Shown in pieces: positions 8,365 through 18,196 of a stretch of DNA of 64,000 nt. Where the stretch lies: contig JAMFRU010000117.1 of assembly GCA_026224875.1 (NCBI GenBank), positions 1 through 64,000 on the forward strand. Direction: 5' to 3'. The stretch's first letter is position 1; every line of letters starts with the position of its first letter. The notes under the pieces were generated by a model. That model saw only the letters and a program-made list of their open reading frames with translations, was not told the DNA's origin and did no database searches. The stretch is from Acidocella sp. (lineage in GTDB: Bacteria > Pseudomonadota > Alphaproteobacteria > Acetobacterales > Acetobacteraceae). A program made the translations under genes and the position numbers.

Positions 8365-9591
8365 ATGGACAAAAGCATCAAAAAAGTCGTCTTGGCCTAT
8401 TCCGGCGGGCTGGACACTTCCGTTATCCTTCGCTGGTTGCAAAACACCTATAAATGCGAGGTGGTCACCTTCACGGCCGATCTCGGCCAGGGTGAGGAAC
8501 TGGAGCCGGCCCGCAAAAAAGCCGAGATGATGGGCATCAAGCAGATCTTCGTCGAGGATCTGCGCGAAACCTTCGTCAAAGATTTCGTCTTCCCGATGTT
8601 CCGCGCCAATGCGTTGTATGAGGGCCAGTACCTGCTGGGCACCTCCATCGGCCGCCCGCTCATCGCCCAGCGCCAGATCGAGATCGCCGAGATGGTCGGG
8701 GCAGACGCCGTAGCGCATGGCGCCACCGGCAAGGGCAATGACCAGGTGCGCTTCGAGCTCGGCTATTACGCTCTGAACCCCAATATCCGCGTCATCGCCC
8801 CCTGGCGCGAGTGGGACCTGACCTCCCGCACCAGGCTCATCGAATACGCGGAAGAGAACCAAATCCCCATCACCAAGGACAAGCGCGGCGAAGCCCCGTT
8901 CTCGGTCGATGCGAACCTTCTGCACTCCTCCTCCGAGGGCAAAATCCTCGAAGACCCCGCCGTGGCACCCGATGAGAGCGTCTATCAACGCACCATCTCC
9001 CCGGAAGCCGCACCCGATGTCGCCACGGAAATCACCATCGATTTTCACGCCGGCGATGCTGTGGCGATCAACGGCGAGACCCTCTCGCCCGCCACCATCC
9101 TCACCCGCCTCAACGAATACGGCAAAGCCAATGGCATCGGCCGGCTGGACCTCGTTGAAAACCGCTTCGTCGGCATGAAGTCCCGCGGCATATACGAGAC
9201 CCCCGGCGGCACCATCCTGCTCGCCGCCCACCGCGGCATCGAGTCCATCACGCTGGACCGCGAAGCCGGGCACCTTAAAGACAGCATCATGCCGCGCTAT
9301 GCCGAGCTGATCTACAACGGCTTCTGGTTCTCCCCCGAGCGCCGCATGCTGCAGGCCCTCATCGACACGTCCCAGGCCTCGGTCACCGGCCGGGTGTTCC
9401 TGAAACTATACAAGGGCAACGTCATCGTCACCGGCCGCGAGAGCCCGAATTCGCTCTACAACACCCGCATGGTAACCTTCGAGGACGATGCCGGCGCCTA
9501 TAACCAGCAGGATGCGGCGGGCTTCATCAAGCTCAACGCATTACGGCTGCGCCTGGGCGCCTCCATAGGGCGGCGCGGCGGGTCACTGTAA
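8365..9591 (+). CDS. argG: Argininosuccinate synthase
   Basis: 408 residues, the usual length. It joins citrulline and aspartate using ATP, the penultimate step of arginine synthesis. The ATP-pyrophosphatase loop [12 protein letters not shown] is at residues 9-20; the citrulline/aspartate region [13 protein letters not shown] and the C-terminal [17 protein letters not shown] are intact. It is a single-gene unit here; no argH is next to it. A stem-loop at 9605-9631 just after the stop probably ends transcription before the recA promoter. Confidence 0.97.
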   Translation: MDKSIKKVVLAYSGGLDTSVILRWLQNTYKCEVVTFTADLGQGEELEPARKKAEMMGIKQIFVEDLRETFVKDFVFPMFRANALYEGQYLLGTSIGRPLIAQRQIEIAEMVGADAVAHGATGKGNDQVRFELGYYALNPNIRVIAPWREWDLTSRTRLIEYAEENQIPITKDKRGEAPFSVDANLLHSSSEGKILEDPAVAPDESVYQRTISPEAAPDVATEITIDFHAGDAVAINGETLSPATILTRLNEYGKANGIGRLDLVENRFVGMKSRGIYETPGGTILLAAHRGIESITLDREAGHLKDSIMPRYAELIYNGFWFSPERRMLQALIDTSQASVTGRVFLKLYKGNVIVTGRESPNSLYNTRMVTFEDDAGAYNQQDAAGFIKLNALRLRLGASIGRRGGSL

Positions 9592-9604
9592 AACGAGCCC
9601 ATGA

Positions 9605-9631
9605 CCGAACCAGGAAAGTTTCCCGGTTCGG
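9605..9631 (+). terminator. Stem-loop after argG
   Basis: CCGAACC (9605-9611) pairs with GGTTCGG (9625-9631), with further inner pairing GGAA/TTCC. It is 13 bases after the argG stop and is followed by a short TTGTG. Likely terminator, without a long T-run. Confidence 0.55.
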
Positions 9632-9670
9632 TTGTGCGCCGTTTCCCCGTCCCGGCCATGTCTTCCCTCC

Positions 9671-9758
9671 GCTTTTGGCGCCGGCGGTGTCAAGGATGGC
9701 CCCCTTGGGCCACTGCACAGCGGCGCGCAGCGTCCTTTACACCGCCGGCGCCAAAAGC
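9671..9758. repeat. 88-bp inverted repeat with 20-bp perfect arms
   Basis: The left arm at 9671-9690 starts GCTTTTGGCGCC, and its exact reverse complement is at 9739-9758. The pairing continues inward for about five more pairs after one mismatch (AAGGA / TCCTT). It lies in the 347-base argG-recA intergenic region, between the argG stem-loop and the SOS box, and shows no coding content. Confidence 0.7.
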
Positions 9759-9835
9759 GACGCTTGGATGGACCGGGTGCAAAAACCCAGTAAAACTATG
9801 GCGCTGCCGCACGAATATACCTAAAAACCACCCGC

Positions 9836-9850
9836 GAACAAAAAACGAAC
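9836..9850 (+). promoter_or_regulatory. LexA (SOS) box upstream of recA
   Basis: GAACAAAAAACGAAC is an exact GAAC-N7-GAAC direct repeat, the LexA operator of Alphaproteobacteria (established knowledge). It lies 89 bases before the first recA start, in an AT-rich stretch that contrasts with the GC-rich surroundings. A nearly identical box is at 63084. Confidence 0.8.
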
Positions 9851-9938
9851 AAATTATTAACAGAACTGTTGCTATTTTGTTCTCGCAATGCCACTCTCGT
9901 GTTAACGAATCGCTCTGGCCTTTCAAGGAAAACACGTT

Positions 9939-11081
9939 ATGGTTGCAATCAACACCAGCAAAAAACCGCGTTTGACAGCCGTCGAGTCGATGTTGGACGC
10001 TCCGGAGACAACAATGGCAACTGTAACTGCAATGGCAAAACCCGACCTCGAAAAGAACAAGGCGCTGGACGCCGCCATGGCGCAGATCGAGCGCGCCTTC
10101 GGCAAAGGCTCCATCATGCGCATGGGCGCCAAAGCCGGAATGGAGACGATCGACGTCATCTCCTCGGGCTCCCTTGGGCTCGACCTCGCCCTTGGCATCG
10201 GCGGCTTGCCGCGCGGCCGCGTCATCGAAATCTACGGCCCGGAAAGCTCCGGTAAAACCACCCTCGCTCTGCACGCCATCGCCGAGGCACAGAAAAAAGG
10301 GGGCGTCTGCGCCTTTATCGATGCCGAGCACGCGCTCGACCCCATCTATGCCCGCAAACTTGGCGTGGATGTCGATAACCTCCTGATCTCCCAGCCGGAC
10401 ACCGGCGAGCAGGGGTTAGAGATCGCCGACACGCTAACCCGCTCCGGCTCTATCGACGTGCTGGTCATCGATTCCGTGGCCGCCCTCGTGCCGCGCGCCG
10501 AACTCGAAGGCGAGATGGGCGATTCGCATATGGGCCTGCATGCCCGCCTCATGAGCCAGGCCTTGCGCAAAATCACCGGCTCGGTGGCGCGCAGCAACAC
10601 CACGCTGATCTTCCTTAACCAGATCCGCCTCAAAATCGGCGTCATGTTCGGCAATCCGGAAACCACCACCGGTGGCAATGCGCTAAAATTCTACGCCTCC
10701 GTCCGCCTGGAAATCCGCCGCACCGGCTCGATCAAGGATCGCGAGGAAGTGACCGGCAACCATACGCGCGTCAAGGTGGTGAAAAACAAGCTGGCCCCGC
10801 CCTTCCGCCAGATCGAGTTCGACATCATGTTCGGCGAAGGCATCAGCAAAAACGGCGAGTTGATCGACCTCGGCGTGAAGGCCGGGGTGGTCGAGAAATC
10901 CGGCGCCTGGTTCTCATACGACTCCATCCGCATCGGCCAGGGCCGCGAGAACGCCAAGCAATATCTGCGCGATAATCCGAAAATCGCGGATGCGATCGAG
11001 AAGAAAATCCGCGACCAATCGGCCGTCATCACCGATGCGCTGATGGCTTCCGACACCACCGAGGAGGCCGGCGAGGAGTAA
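9939..11081 (+). CDS. recA: Recombinase RecA
   Basis: 380 residues from the first ATG. RecA forms ATP-dependent filaments on single-stranded DNA, drives homologous recombination and triggers LexA self-cleavage. Walker [10 protein letters not shown], the HALDP/YARKLG segment, [25 protein letters not shown] and the L2 loop [20 protein letters not shown] are all intact. The start is ambiguous: ATG 9939 has AAGGA eight bases upstream and adds about 36 residues of unusual sequence ahead of the normal N-terminus, while ATG 10014 has GGAG six bases upstream and gives a typical 355-residue protein. Regulation by SOS is shown by the GAAC-N7-GAAC box at 9836. Confidence 0.97.
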   Translation: MVAINTSKKPRLTAVESMLDAPETTMATVTAMAKPDLEKNKALDAAMAQIERAFGKGSIMRMGAKAGMETIDVISSGSLGLDLALGIGGLPRGRVIEIYGPESSGKTTLALHAIAEAQKKGGVCAFIDAEHALDPIYARKLGVDVDNLLISQPDTGEQGLEIADTLTRSGSIDVLVIDSVAALVPRAELEGEMGDSHMGLHARLMSQALRKITGSVARSNTTLIFLNQIRLKIGVMFGNPETTTGGNALKFYASVRLEIRRTGSIKDREEVTGNHTRVKVVKNKLAPPFRQIEFDIMFGEGISKNGELIDLGVKAGVVEKSGAWFSYDSIRIGQGRENAKQYLRDNPKIADAIEKKIRDQSAVITDALMASDTTEEAGEE

Positions 11082-11166
11082 CTTCCCGCCTAAATCTATC
11101 AGTCTACTTGTTAAACTTTACAACTTCCGGAAGAGCAAATTCTTAAGGTTTTCACTGCTTTAGTGT

Positions 11167-11181
11167 ATAACACCGTGTTAT
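11167..11181. promoter_or_regulatory. Short palindrome in the recA-kinase intergenic region
   Basis: ATAACACCGTGTTAT is a 6-bp inverted repeat with a CCG centre, 70 to 84 bases before the histidine kinase ATG. The surrounding bases (11100-11200) are AT-rich. It could be an operator or a weak terminator of recA; nothing decides. Confidence 0.3.
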
Positions 11182-11250
11182 CACGCGCGTGAAACCATCT
11201 GAATTTGCTTGACCCTTGTCTTCACATGGCGCCAGCTTAACCCGTCGTTC

Positions 11251-12858
11251 ATGAGAAGGTTAGGAACCGCGTTGTTCGGGCTGCTCTGCCGCATCCGCAA
11301 TTCCCCATGGATGGGTTATCTCCTCCCCCTGCCTGCCTGCCTGCTGGCCTGGGTGGGGCATCTGGCCCTGTATCATAACGGTGCCACAACCACCCCGTAT
11401 TTGCCCTTTTTTGTCGCCATTATCTTCAGCACCGTGGTGGGCGGCATCGGCCCGGGTCTGCTCAGTACCGCCATCGTGGAATTCATCGCCGGCGGCCTCC
11501 TGGACCCGGCCGGCTACCCCCCCCTCACCACCGGCAATCCCACCACCACGCTCGCCGTGCTCGCCGCCGCCTGTTCCGCCCTTCTGTTCGCCAATTATGG
11601 CGCTAGCGCCGCCGTCAAGCTCGACCAGACATCCAAGGCGCTGCGTGCCGTTAACGAAACCCTGGAAGCCCGCATCACTGAACGAAGTGCTGCCTTGCTG
11701 GAGGCCGAGGAGAACCTGCGCCAAGCCAAAAAAATGGAGGCGGTCGGTCAGCTCACCGGCGGCATCGCGCATGATTTCAACAATCTGCTCACCGGCATCA
11801 TGGGTAATCTGGAGCGGCTACACACTCTCCTGCCGCACGCCCCGCCCGAAGAGCTGAGCCGCTATATCGATTCCGCCAGCGATGCCACGGCCCGCGCCGC
11901 CAATCTCACCAACCGGCTGCTCACCTTCTCCCGCCGCCAGCCGCTAAAACCCCGCGGCACCGATATCAACCACCTCATCGCCAGCATGGCCGATCTCATC
12001 ACCCGCACCATCGGCCCCGCCATCTCGCTGGACATTGCCCCCTGCCCCCAAGTCCACGCCACGCTGGTGGACCCCAACCAGCTGGAGCACGCGCTGCTCA
12101 ACCTCTGCATCAACGCCTCGGACGCCATGCCCGGCCATGGCATCCTGCGCATCACCACCGCCAATACCAGCCTCACCACGGCACAAGGTAGCGCTCATGA
12201 TCTCGCCGCGGGCGACTACATCACCCTCACCGTCTCCGATACCGGCACCGGCATGACGCCTGAGGTGCTGGCCCGCGCCTTCGACCCGTTTTTCACCACC
12301 AAGCCGCTCGGCCAGGGCACCGGGCTCGGCCTGTCCATGATCTACGGCTTCGCGCGCCAGTCCGGCGGCCATACCGAGGTTATCTCCACCCGGGGCGCCG
12401 GCACCATTGTCACGCTCTATCTGCCACGCCACCACGGCCAGGTGGATGCCATCGTCCAGCCCCCCAGCCCGGCACCTGCCATCGCCACCGGGCTCGGCGA
12501 GCATATTCTGCTGGTCGATGACGAACCCAGCATCCGCCTGCTCGCCGCCGAAGTGCTGGAAGAGCAAGGCTATGTCGTTCACCAGGCCGCCGACGGCGAG
12601 TGCGCCTTACAATTCCTGCGCGATGGCGAGCCGGTGGACATGCTCATCACCGACCTCGGCCTGCCCGGCATCAACGGACGGGAGCTGGCCGAAACCGGGC
12701 TCACCATACGCCCGGATATGAAAATCCTCTTCATCACCGGCTACGGCGACCGCACCCAGCGCCCCCAACCCAGCGCCCCTCCAGGCCAGACCCTACTCAA
12801 CAAACCCTTCTCCATGACCACCCTAGCCACCCGCGTGCAAGAGATGCTCTCGGCGTAG
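11251..12858 (+). CDS. Hybrid sensor histidine kinase / response regulator
   Basis: 535 residues. About three to four membrane helices span residues 20-115, with no large periplasmic sensor loop. A coiled coil (RAVNETLEARITERSAALLEAEENL) links to a HisKA domain with the phosphorylated His near residue 174 (GGIAHDFNNLL). The HATPase has an N-box (NLCINASDAM) and G-boxes (VSDTGTGM, GQGTGLGLSM). A C-terminal receiver domain carries VDDEPSIR and the phospho-acceptor Asp near 468 (LITDLGLPG), with the Lys in LNKPF. The GGIAHDFNN type H-box belongs to the HWE/FixL-like multi-domain kinases often without an adjacent regulator. ATG 11251 is chosen; a TTG at 11209 is in frame and neither has a good ribosome site. 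The signal is unknown. Confidence 0.9.
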   Translation: MRRLGTALFGLLCRIRNSPWMGYLLPLPACLLAWVGHLALYHNGATTTPYLPFFVAIIFSTVVGGIGPGLLSTAIVEFIAGGLLDPAGYPPLTTGNPTTTLAVLAAACSALLFANYGASAAVKLDQTSKALRAVNETLEARITERSAALLEAEENLRQAKKMEAVGQLTGGIAHDFNNLLTGIMGNLERLHTLLPHAPPEELSRYIDSASDATARAANLTNRLLTFSRRQPLKPRGTDINHLIASMADLITRTIGPAISLDIAPCPQVHATLVDPNQLEHALLNLCINASDAMPGHGILRITTANTSLTTAQGSAHDLAAGDYITLTVSDTGTGMTPEVLARAFDPFFTTKPLGQGTGLGLSMIYGFARQSGGHTEVISTRGAGTIVTLYLPRHHGQVDAIVQPPSPAPAIATGLGEHILLVDDEPSIRLLAAEVLEEQGYVVHQAADGECALQFLRDGEPVDMLITDLGLPGINGRELAETGLTIRPDMKILFITGYGDRTQRPQPSAPPGQTLLNKPFSMTTLATRVQEMLSA

Positions 12859-13072
12859 GTTTAAGGAAAAAGGCCAGGGCTCCGCCCTGGACCCGCCAAG
12901 GGCCATTGGCCCTTGGATCCCATAACGTAAGGGTTTGAAAGGGGCCTGCCTCCGTGCTGTTGAAACAGCGAGATGGCAGGCCCCTTTCAAACCCTTAAAA
13001 GCTATTGGGGGTCTGGGGCCTCAGGCCCCAGCGGGGTCGAGGGGCGGAGCCCTCGCCTTTTTCCTTAAACCT
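12857..13072. repeat. Nested 216-bp palindromic element between the kinase gene and alaS
   Basis: Outer arms of 18 bp are exact reverse complements (12857-12874, starting AGGTTTAAGGAAAAAGG, and 13055-13072). Central arms of 22 bp are also exact (12929-12950 and 12975-12996), and the central loop contains GCTGTT-GA-AACAGC (12956-12969). Between outer and central arms each half carries its own small hairpins (CCAGGGC/GCCCTGG, CCAAGGGCC/GGCCCTTGG on the left; GGGGCC/GGCCCC on the right). The first arm overlaps the kinase stop codon. No coding sequence is seen inside. Confidence 0.8.
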
Positions 13073-13118
13073 ATGCCGAGACTTGGCGAAATTCCGCTCT
13101 GCCTGTAATCCATGGGCC

Positions 13119-15749
13119 ATGGTTACCAGCAACGATATCCGCGCCACCTTCCTCAACTATTTTGGCCGCAACGGCCACCAGATTGTGCCCAGCGCCCCGC
13201 TGGTGCCGCGCAACGACCCGACGCTGCTGTTCACCAGCGCCGGCATGGTGCCGTTCAAGAATCTGTTCACCGGCCAGGAAAAGCGCCCCTATGTGCGCGC
13301 CACCTCCGCGCAAAAATGCGTGCGCGCCGGCGGCAAGCATAACGACCTCGACAACGTGGGCTACACCGCCCGCCACCATACGTTTTTCGAGATGCTCGGC
13401 AATTTCTCCTTCGGCGATTATTTCAAGGAACAGGCCATCCTGCATGCCTGGACCCTGCTCACCAAGGATTTCGGCCTAGCCAAGGACAAGCTCATCATCA
13501 CGGTGTACCACACCGATGACGAGGCAGCCGATTTGTGGAAAAAGATCGCCGGCATCGGTGACGATAAAATCATCCGCATCACCACGGACGATAATTTCTG
13601 GAAAATGGGCGATACCGGCCCCTGCGGCCCCTGCTCCGAAATCTTCTACGACCACGGCCCCTCCATCCCCGGCGGCCCGCCCGGCAGCCCGGATGAGGAC
13701 GGCGACCGCTTCATCGAGATCTGGAACCTCGTGTTCATGCAATATGAGGAAGGCCCGCCCGGCACGCGCACGCCGCTGCCCCGCCCCAGCATCGACACCG
13801 GCATGGGCCTGGAACGCTTCGCCGCCATCCTGCAAGGCAAACACGACAATTACGACACGGACACGCTCCGCGCCTTGATCCTCGCCTCGGCCGAGGAAAC
13901 CCACCAGGACCCCGACGGCAAGTTCAAAACCAGCCACCGCGTCGTCGCCGACCATCTCCGCTCCGCCGCCTTCCTGATGGCCGATGGCGTGCTGCCCTCC
14001 AACGAAGGCCGCGGCTATGTGCTCCGCCGCATCATGCGCCGCGCGATGCGCCATGCGCATATGATGGGCACCAAAGAGCCGCTGATGTACCGCCTCGTCC
14101 CAGCCCTCACCCGGCAGATGGGCCAGGCCTACCCCGAGCTCAACCAGGCAGCACCTCTCATTACCGAGACGCTTGAGCTGGAGGAAAACCGTTTCCGGAC
14201 CTTGCTCGACCGCGGCATTTCTCTGCTCCAGGACGAATCCGGCAACATCCCCAACGGCGGCGCCCTGTCCGGCGCTGTCGCCTTCAAACTCTACGACACC
14301 TTCGGCTTCCCGCTGGATCTGACGCAGGACGCGTTGCGCGAGGAAGGCAAAACCGTCGATATCGAGGGTTTCAACGCCGCCATGGCGGACCAGAAAGCTC
14401 GCGCCCGCGCCGCCTGGTCCGGCTCCGGCGAGGCCGCGACGGATAAAGTCTGGTTCGAGCTGGAACAACAGCTCGGCCACACCGAATTCCTCGGCTACAG
14501 CACTGAGACCGCCGAAGCCGAGATCACAGCACTTGTGGTGGACGGCCAGCCCACGGACCAGGCGTTCCCTGAGCAAAGCGTGTTCGTGCTGCTCAACCAA
14601 ACCCCCTTCTACGCTGAGTCCGGCGGCCAGGTCGGCGATACCGGCTTCCTCACCGGCCCCGATGACCTGCGCATCCGCATCACCGACACGCAGAAAAAAC
14701 TCGGCGGGCTATTCGTGCATATCGGCGTGGTCGAAGCCGGCACGGCCCGCGTCGGCCTGCCCATAACCGCCGCGGTGGACCATGAGCGCCGCGGCAACAT
14801 CCGCGCGCACCACTCCGCCACCCATCTGCTGCACGAGGCACTGCGCCGCACCCTCGGCCTGCATGTCACGCAAAAAGGCTCGCTCAACGCACCGGACCGC
14901 CTGCGTTTCGACATCTCCCAGCCCCGCCCCATCACCGGCGAAGAACTGGAAAAGATCGAGCGCGAGGTCAACGCGCGCATCCGCGAAAACACCGAGGTCT
15001 CAACCCGGCTGATGACGCCCGAAGAAGCCGTCAGCCACGGCGCCATGGCTTTGTTCGGCGAGAAATACGGCGATGAAGTGCGCGTCCTCAGCATGGGCGA
15101 GCCGCAGGACGACAAATCCGGCTGGTCCGTGGAACTCTGCGGCGGCACCCATGTATCGCGCACCGGCGACATCGGCCTGTTCCGCATCGTCTCCGAAGGT
15201 GCCGTCTCGGCCGGCATCCGCCGCATCGAGGCACTTGCCGGTGAAGCCGCCGTTGCCGCCATCGAGGACGAATCCCGCCTGCTGGCCGATGCCGCCGCCA
15301 CCATAAAAGCCTCGCCGGCCGAACTCCCCGCCCGCATCACCCAGCTGCAGGACGACAAGAAGCGCCTGGAACGCCAGGTCGCGGATCTGCAAAAGAAACT
15401 GGTCATGGCCACCGCCACCCAAACCGAAGAGATCGGCGGCACCAAAACCATTCTGCGCAATGTCGGCGATATCCCGGCGAAAGAACTCCGCCCCATCGCC
15501 ACCGACCTGCTCAAAGGCATCGGCTCCGGCCTCGTTACCCTGGTCTCAACAGCCGAAGGCAAAGCCGCGATCGTTATCGCCGTGTCGGATGATATTCAGC
15601 ACAGCGCTGTCGATCTCGTGCGGCTGGCGGCGAATGCCGTTGGCGGCCAGGGCGGCGGCGGCAATAAAGCCGTTGCACAAGCTGGCGGCCCGGAAGGCGG
15701 AAAATGGCAGGCCGCGTTGAACGCAGTCCGCGGCGCCCTCGCCGGTTAG
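13119..15749 (+). CDS. alaS: Alanine--tRNA ligase
   Basis: 876 residues, the normal bacterial length. It charges tRNA-Ala and edits mischarged Ser/Gly. The aminoacylation domain begins with [33 protein letters not shown]; the editing-domain zinc ligands are HSATHLLH (near residue 565) and CGGTH (near 675); the C-terminal dimerisation region ends in [16 protein letters not shown], the C-Ala motif. ATG 13119 fits the family N-terminus; an in-frame upstream start at 13005 would read through the palindromic element. Placement downstream of recA is common in bacteria. A hairpin follows at 15757. Confidence 0.97.
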   Translation: MVTSNDIRATFLNYFGRNGHQIVPSAPLVPRNDPTLLFTSAGMVPFKNLFTGQEKRPYVRATSAQKCVRAGGKHNDLDNVGYTARHHTFFEMLGNFSFGDYFKEQAILHAWTLLTKDFGLAKDKLIITVYHTDDEAADLWKKIAGIGDDKIIRITTDDNFWKMGDTGPCGPCSEIFYDHGPSIPGGPPGSPDEDGDRFIEIWNLVFMQYEEGPPGTRTPLPRPSIDTGMGLERFAAILQGKHDNYDTDTLRALILASAEETHQDPDGKFKTSHRVVADHLRSAAFLMADGVLPSNEGRGYVLRRIMRRAMRHAHMMGTKEPLMYRLVPALTRQMGQAYPELNQAAPLITETLELEENRFRTLLDRGISLLQDESGNIPNGGALSGAVAFKLYDTFGFPLDLTQDALREEGKTVDIEGFNAAMADQKARARAAWSGSGEAATDKVWFELEQQLGHTEFLGYSTETAEAEITALVVDGQPTDQAFPEQSVFVLLNQTPFYAESGGQVGDTGFLTGPDDLRIRITDTQKKLGGLFVHIGVVEAGTARVGLPITAAVDHERRGNIRAHHSATHLLHEALRRTLGLHVTQKGSLNAPDRLRFDISQPRPITGEELEKIEREVNARIRENTEVSTRLMTPEEAVSHGAMALFGEKYGDEVRVLSMGEPQDDKSGWSVELCGGTHVSRTGDIGLFRIVSEGAVSAGIRRIEALAGEAAVAAIEDESRLLADAAATIKASPAELPARITQLQDDKKRLERQVADLQKKLVMATATQTEEIGGTKTILRNVGDIPAKELRPIATDLLKGIGSGLVTLVSTAEGKAAIVIAVSDDIQHSAVDLVRLAANAVGGQGGGGNKAVAQAGGPEGGKWQAALNAVRGALAG

Positions 15750-15756
15750 GCGTGGA

Positions 15757-15776
15757 TGGCCCGCCCACGCGGGCCA
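15757..15776 (+). terminator. Hairpin after alaS
   Basis: TGGCCCGC (15757-15764) pairs exactly with GCGGGCCA (15769-15776) around a 4-base loop, 7 bases past the alaS stop. No T-run follows; it also serves the convergent side. Confidence 0.55.
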
Positions 15777-15837
15777 TGACGTTACACTAACCCACCGCGC
15801 ACCGCTGCCATGGTGTTTCGCTGCCATCGCCCCACCC

Positions 15838-15863
15838 CGTCATGCTCGCGAAAGCGGGCATCT
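15838..15863. repeat. REP-like 26-bp repeat, copy 2
   Basis: CGTCATGCTCGCG followed by AAAGCGGGCATCT; it differs from copy 1 (6141) by one base in the centre. It sits between the convergent alaS and epimerase genes, six bases from the epimerase stop. Confidence 0.6.
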
Positions 15864-15868
15864 CGCCT

Positions 15869-16690
15869 TCACCAGCGTGGAGGATTGATTCCCAGCCGCG
15901 CCTGCACGGCAAAATCCGGCGCGGGATTTTGATAGATAAAGCTCACAATGGAATCACTCTTAAACCCCAGATTCAACCCGAGCCCCTCGGCTGTACGAAA
16001 AGCAGCATAAAGCAGCTGCCAGGGCACCGGCACCAAAACCACTTTTCGCCCCACCTCCTGCGCCAGAAGCTGCACCATGTCGCGGAACGGCACCGGCGTA
16101 GGGTTGGCCAGAGTAATGGGCTGGTGTTCAGCGTCGAACCGGCCTTGCAGCGCGACCTGCACCGCTTCCACCAACGTGGCCTCGGGCAGCAGATATTGCG
16201 GTGCCTTGCCACTCCCGATCATCGGCACGATTTTACCCTTGGCGACGGTCTGCCGCAGGCTGCCGAACATGCCGCCATTGCCCATCACCAGCCCGAGCCG
16301 CAGCACGATACCGCCGGCCTCCAGCACCGCCTGCTCCACCTGAAGTTTTGCCCGGCCGTAAGCCGAGCGCGCGCCGGGAAACGCACTGATGGTGGAGATG
16401 AAGATCACCCGCGCCCCCGCAGCCGTAGCAGCCTCCAGCAAACGCAAGCTACCAGCCACACAACCGGCTTCCAACTCTTCAAGCTTGCTGGCCTGCATGT
16501 CCCAGGCCGTGTGGATGACATACGTCACACCGCGCGCGCGCAATTCCTCGGCCAGCACATCCGCCGGTGTGGCAAAGCTCCACGCCAGATCATTCGCCCC
16601 AGCCGGGCGCCGCACCAGCCGCAGCACATCCACCAGCCCCGCGGCGATAATCCCGCCGACAAACCCGTTCGCTCCGGTCACGGCGATCAT
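15869..16690 (-). CDS. NAD(P)-dependent sugar epimerase / dehydratase
   Basis: 273 residues. The Rossmann motif ITGANG-type is seen at the N-terminus (VTGANGFVGGIIAAGL), and the catalytic SDR pattern appears as FISTISAFPGARSAYGRAKLQVEQ (S...YxxxK) near residues 95-120. It resembles extended short-chain dehydrogenases acting on nucleotide sugars. It is the last gene of the minus-strand operon with the iron-sulfur GMC oxidoreductase (11 bases apart), the GT2 and the DUF2142 protein, which points to synthesis of an unusual envelope sugar. Substrate not predictable. Confidence 0.8.
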   Translation of the reverse strand: MIAVTGANGFVGGIIAAGLVDVLRLVRRPAGANDLAWSFATPADVLAEELRARGVTYVIHTAWDMQASKLEELEAGCVAGSLRLLEAATAAGARVIFISTISAFPGARSAYGRAKLQVEQAVLEAGGIVLRLGLVMGNGGMFGSLRQTVAKGKIVPMIGSGKAPQYLLPEATLVEAVQVALQGRFDAEHQPITLANPTPVPFRDMVQLLAQEVGRKVVLVPVPWQLLYAAFRTAEGLGLNLGFKSDSIVSFIYQNPAPDFAVQARLGINPPRW

Positions 16691-16701
16691 GCAACGCTCC
16701 T

Positions 16702-18195
16702 TCAGGCCAAATGGCCGATGCGCCAGGCATTGGCCATCACACTCAAGGTGATGGTCGCCGCCGGGATGGTGGGAAACATGGACGAGTCCACAATATGCGT
16801 GCGGCGCCGCCCATACGGCCGCCCCAGCGCGTCAGTCTCGCCCGGGCCAGGGTTTTCGCGCATGGGAAAGGAGCCGCCGGAATGATAGCCGCGCCCGGGC
16901 AGCGTCTCCTGCAACAGCGGCGACAGCGCCCGCGCCCCCAGGCCCAGCCTGTTCAGGCGTTTCACCACACGCTTCAGCACCGCCCGCGTCGCCGGATTAC
17001 GCTGCGGGGTCACACGCAAAACATCGCCCGTCAGCTGCGCCTGCAACCTGCCGGAACTGTCCGAATGCAGATACCCCTGCACCACCAAAGCGCGCTCCAG
17101 CAGCAAAGAGCGCAGCCCCTTCAGCGGCCCGAGTTTCTGGGCGATCATCGCCTCCAGCACATCCGAGTAACCATAGATTTGTAGGTGAACGTTGTTCACA
17201 TCAACCGCCGCATCCTGAATTTCCACGAACAACTGCGCCAGCGTGTGCAGATGTTCCTCGCCAACGCCCTTCGTCCGCGCCAACCCCAGCAACGGCAGGA
17301 TAAAATACTGCGAGTCCAAAATCTCCGCCCGTTCCAGCCCCAGCGAGCGCAGCATCAGCCCAGTGCTGCCATACACGCCGCCGGCCACGAACACGCGCTC
17401 GCCGGCAAAAAACTGCCCGCCGGCGCGTGTCAGCACATGCAGCTGCACACCCTGCGCGTCCTCCGCCACGCCCCGCACCACCACGTTGGGAATGTAATGC
17501 ATCCCCGCCACGCGTAATCCCGCCAGCCCGTGCCGCGCCGAAAAAATCAGATCGCGCGGGCAGCCATTGAGGCACTCCCCGCAGGCAATGCATTGCGCCG
17601 CATCCACCGCCACTCGCGCCCGTCCGGCCGTCACCCCCCGCTGGTTCACCCGCTCCAACCGGCGCAACAGGCCCTCGGCTTGGCGGCTCACCGGCATCTC
17701 GAATTGCGGGCGCACATAAAACGGAAAATCCGCCTCCAGCGCATCGGCCTGGCCGGCCATCGGCACCATCCCAAGCACGGCCTTATAGGCCGGCGCCATC
17801 TCCGCCAGCCCTACCGGCCACCCCTCCAAATCAGCTGCGCGATAGGGCAGCATCGCCGCCCCCCACACATTGCTCAAACCCCCTTGCGCGTAGGAAGCCG
17901 CCACCCCCGGCACCGCAATCTCCAACCCCGGCGCCCCGGTTGCGGCGCGGTACGGGTAATCGGAACCATGGCTGAGTTTGAAATCCGGCATATCCCCGCC
18001 CAGCGGGATTTTGCGCATGGCATGCTGCTCGGCGGTCCAATCCCCGGGCGCTTGCGCCGCCATCGCCGTGCGCAGCGCCTCGCGCCCGGCCTCCAGCTCC
18101 AACCCGGCATCGAGCATCGTCACCGGCCGGCCGCGGGCGAGCAGTGCCGCCGCACAAGCCATGCCCGCCGGGCCGGAGCCGATTACATAATCCAT
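16702..18195 (-). CDS. GMC-type FAD oxidoreductase carrying a 4Fe-4S cysteine motif
   Basis: 497 residues. FAD-binding GSGPAGMACAAALLARG is at residues 7-23. GMC-like regions follow: a GGLSNVWGA substrate/FAD segment near 105, and the C-terminal HSGGSFPM (His near 438) and VDSSMFPTIPAATITLSVMA. Between residues 202 and 212 it has CIACGECLNGC, a CxxCxxCxxxC cluster-binding motif of ferredoxin type that normal choline-dehydrogenase-like GMC proteins lack. It therefore probably passes electrons from a flavin to an iron-sulfur cluster while oxidising an alcohol, perhaps a lipid-linked sugar. Start ATG 18195 has GGGCGGGT upstream and lies one base past the stop of the glycosyltransferase gene (TGATATG), so translation is coupled. 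Confidence 0.8.
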   Translation of the reverse strand: MDYVIGSGPAGMACAAALLARGRPVTMLDAGLELEAGREALRTAMAAQAPGDWTAEQHAMRKIPLGGDMPDFKLSHGSDYPYRAATGAPGLEIAVPGVAASYAQGGLSNVWGAAMLPYRAADLEGWPVGLAEMAPAYKAVLGMVPMAGQADALEADFPFYVRPQFEMPVSRQAEGLLRRLERVNQRGVTAGRARVAVDAAQCIACGECLNGCPRDLIFSARHGLAGLRVAGMHYIPNVVVRGVAEDAQGVQLHVLTRAGGQFFAGERVFVAGGVYGSTGLMLRSLGLERAEILDSQYFILPLLGLARTKGVGEEHLHTLAQLFVEIQDAAVDVNNVHLQIYGYSDVLEAMIAQKLGPLKGLRSLLLERALVVQGYLHSDSSGRLQAQLTGDVLRVTPQRNPATRAVLKRVVKRLNRLGLGARALSPLLQETLPGRGYHSGGSFPMRENPGPGETDALGRPYGRRRTHIVDSSMFPTIPAATITLSVMANAWRIGHLA

Positions 18196-18196
18196 A

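Noticed and set aside
9847-9866. A second pair of GAAC words just after the recA SOS box
   Set aside because: The spacing is 12 bases, not 7, so it does not form a second LexA site.
13476-14600. A 374-codon minus-strand frame inside alaS
   Set aside because: Alanyl-tRNA synthetase motifs on the plus strand are continuous through it, and the antisense product has no recognisable motif.
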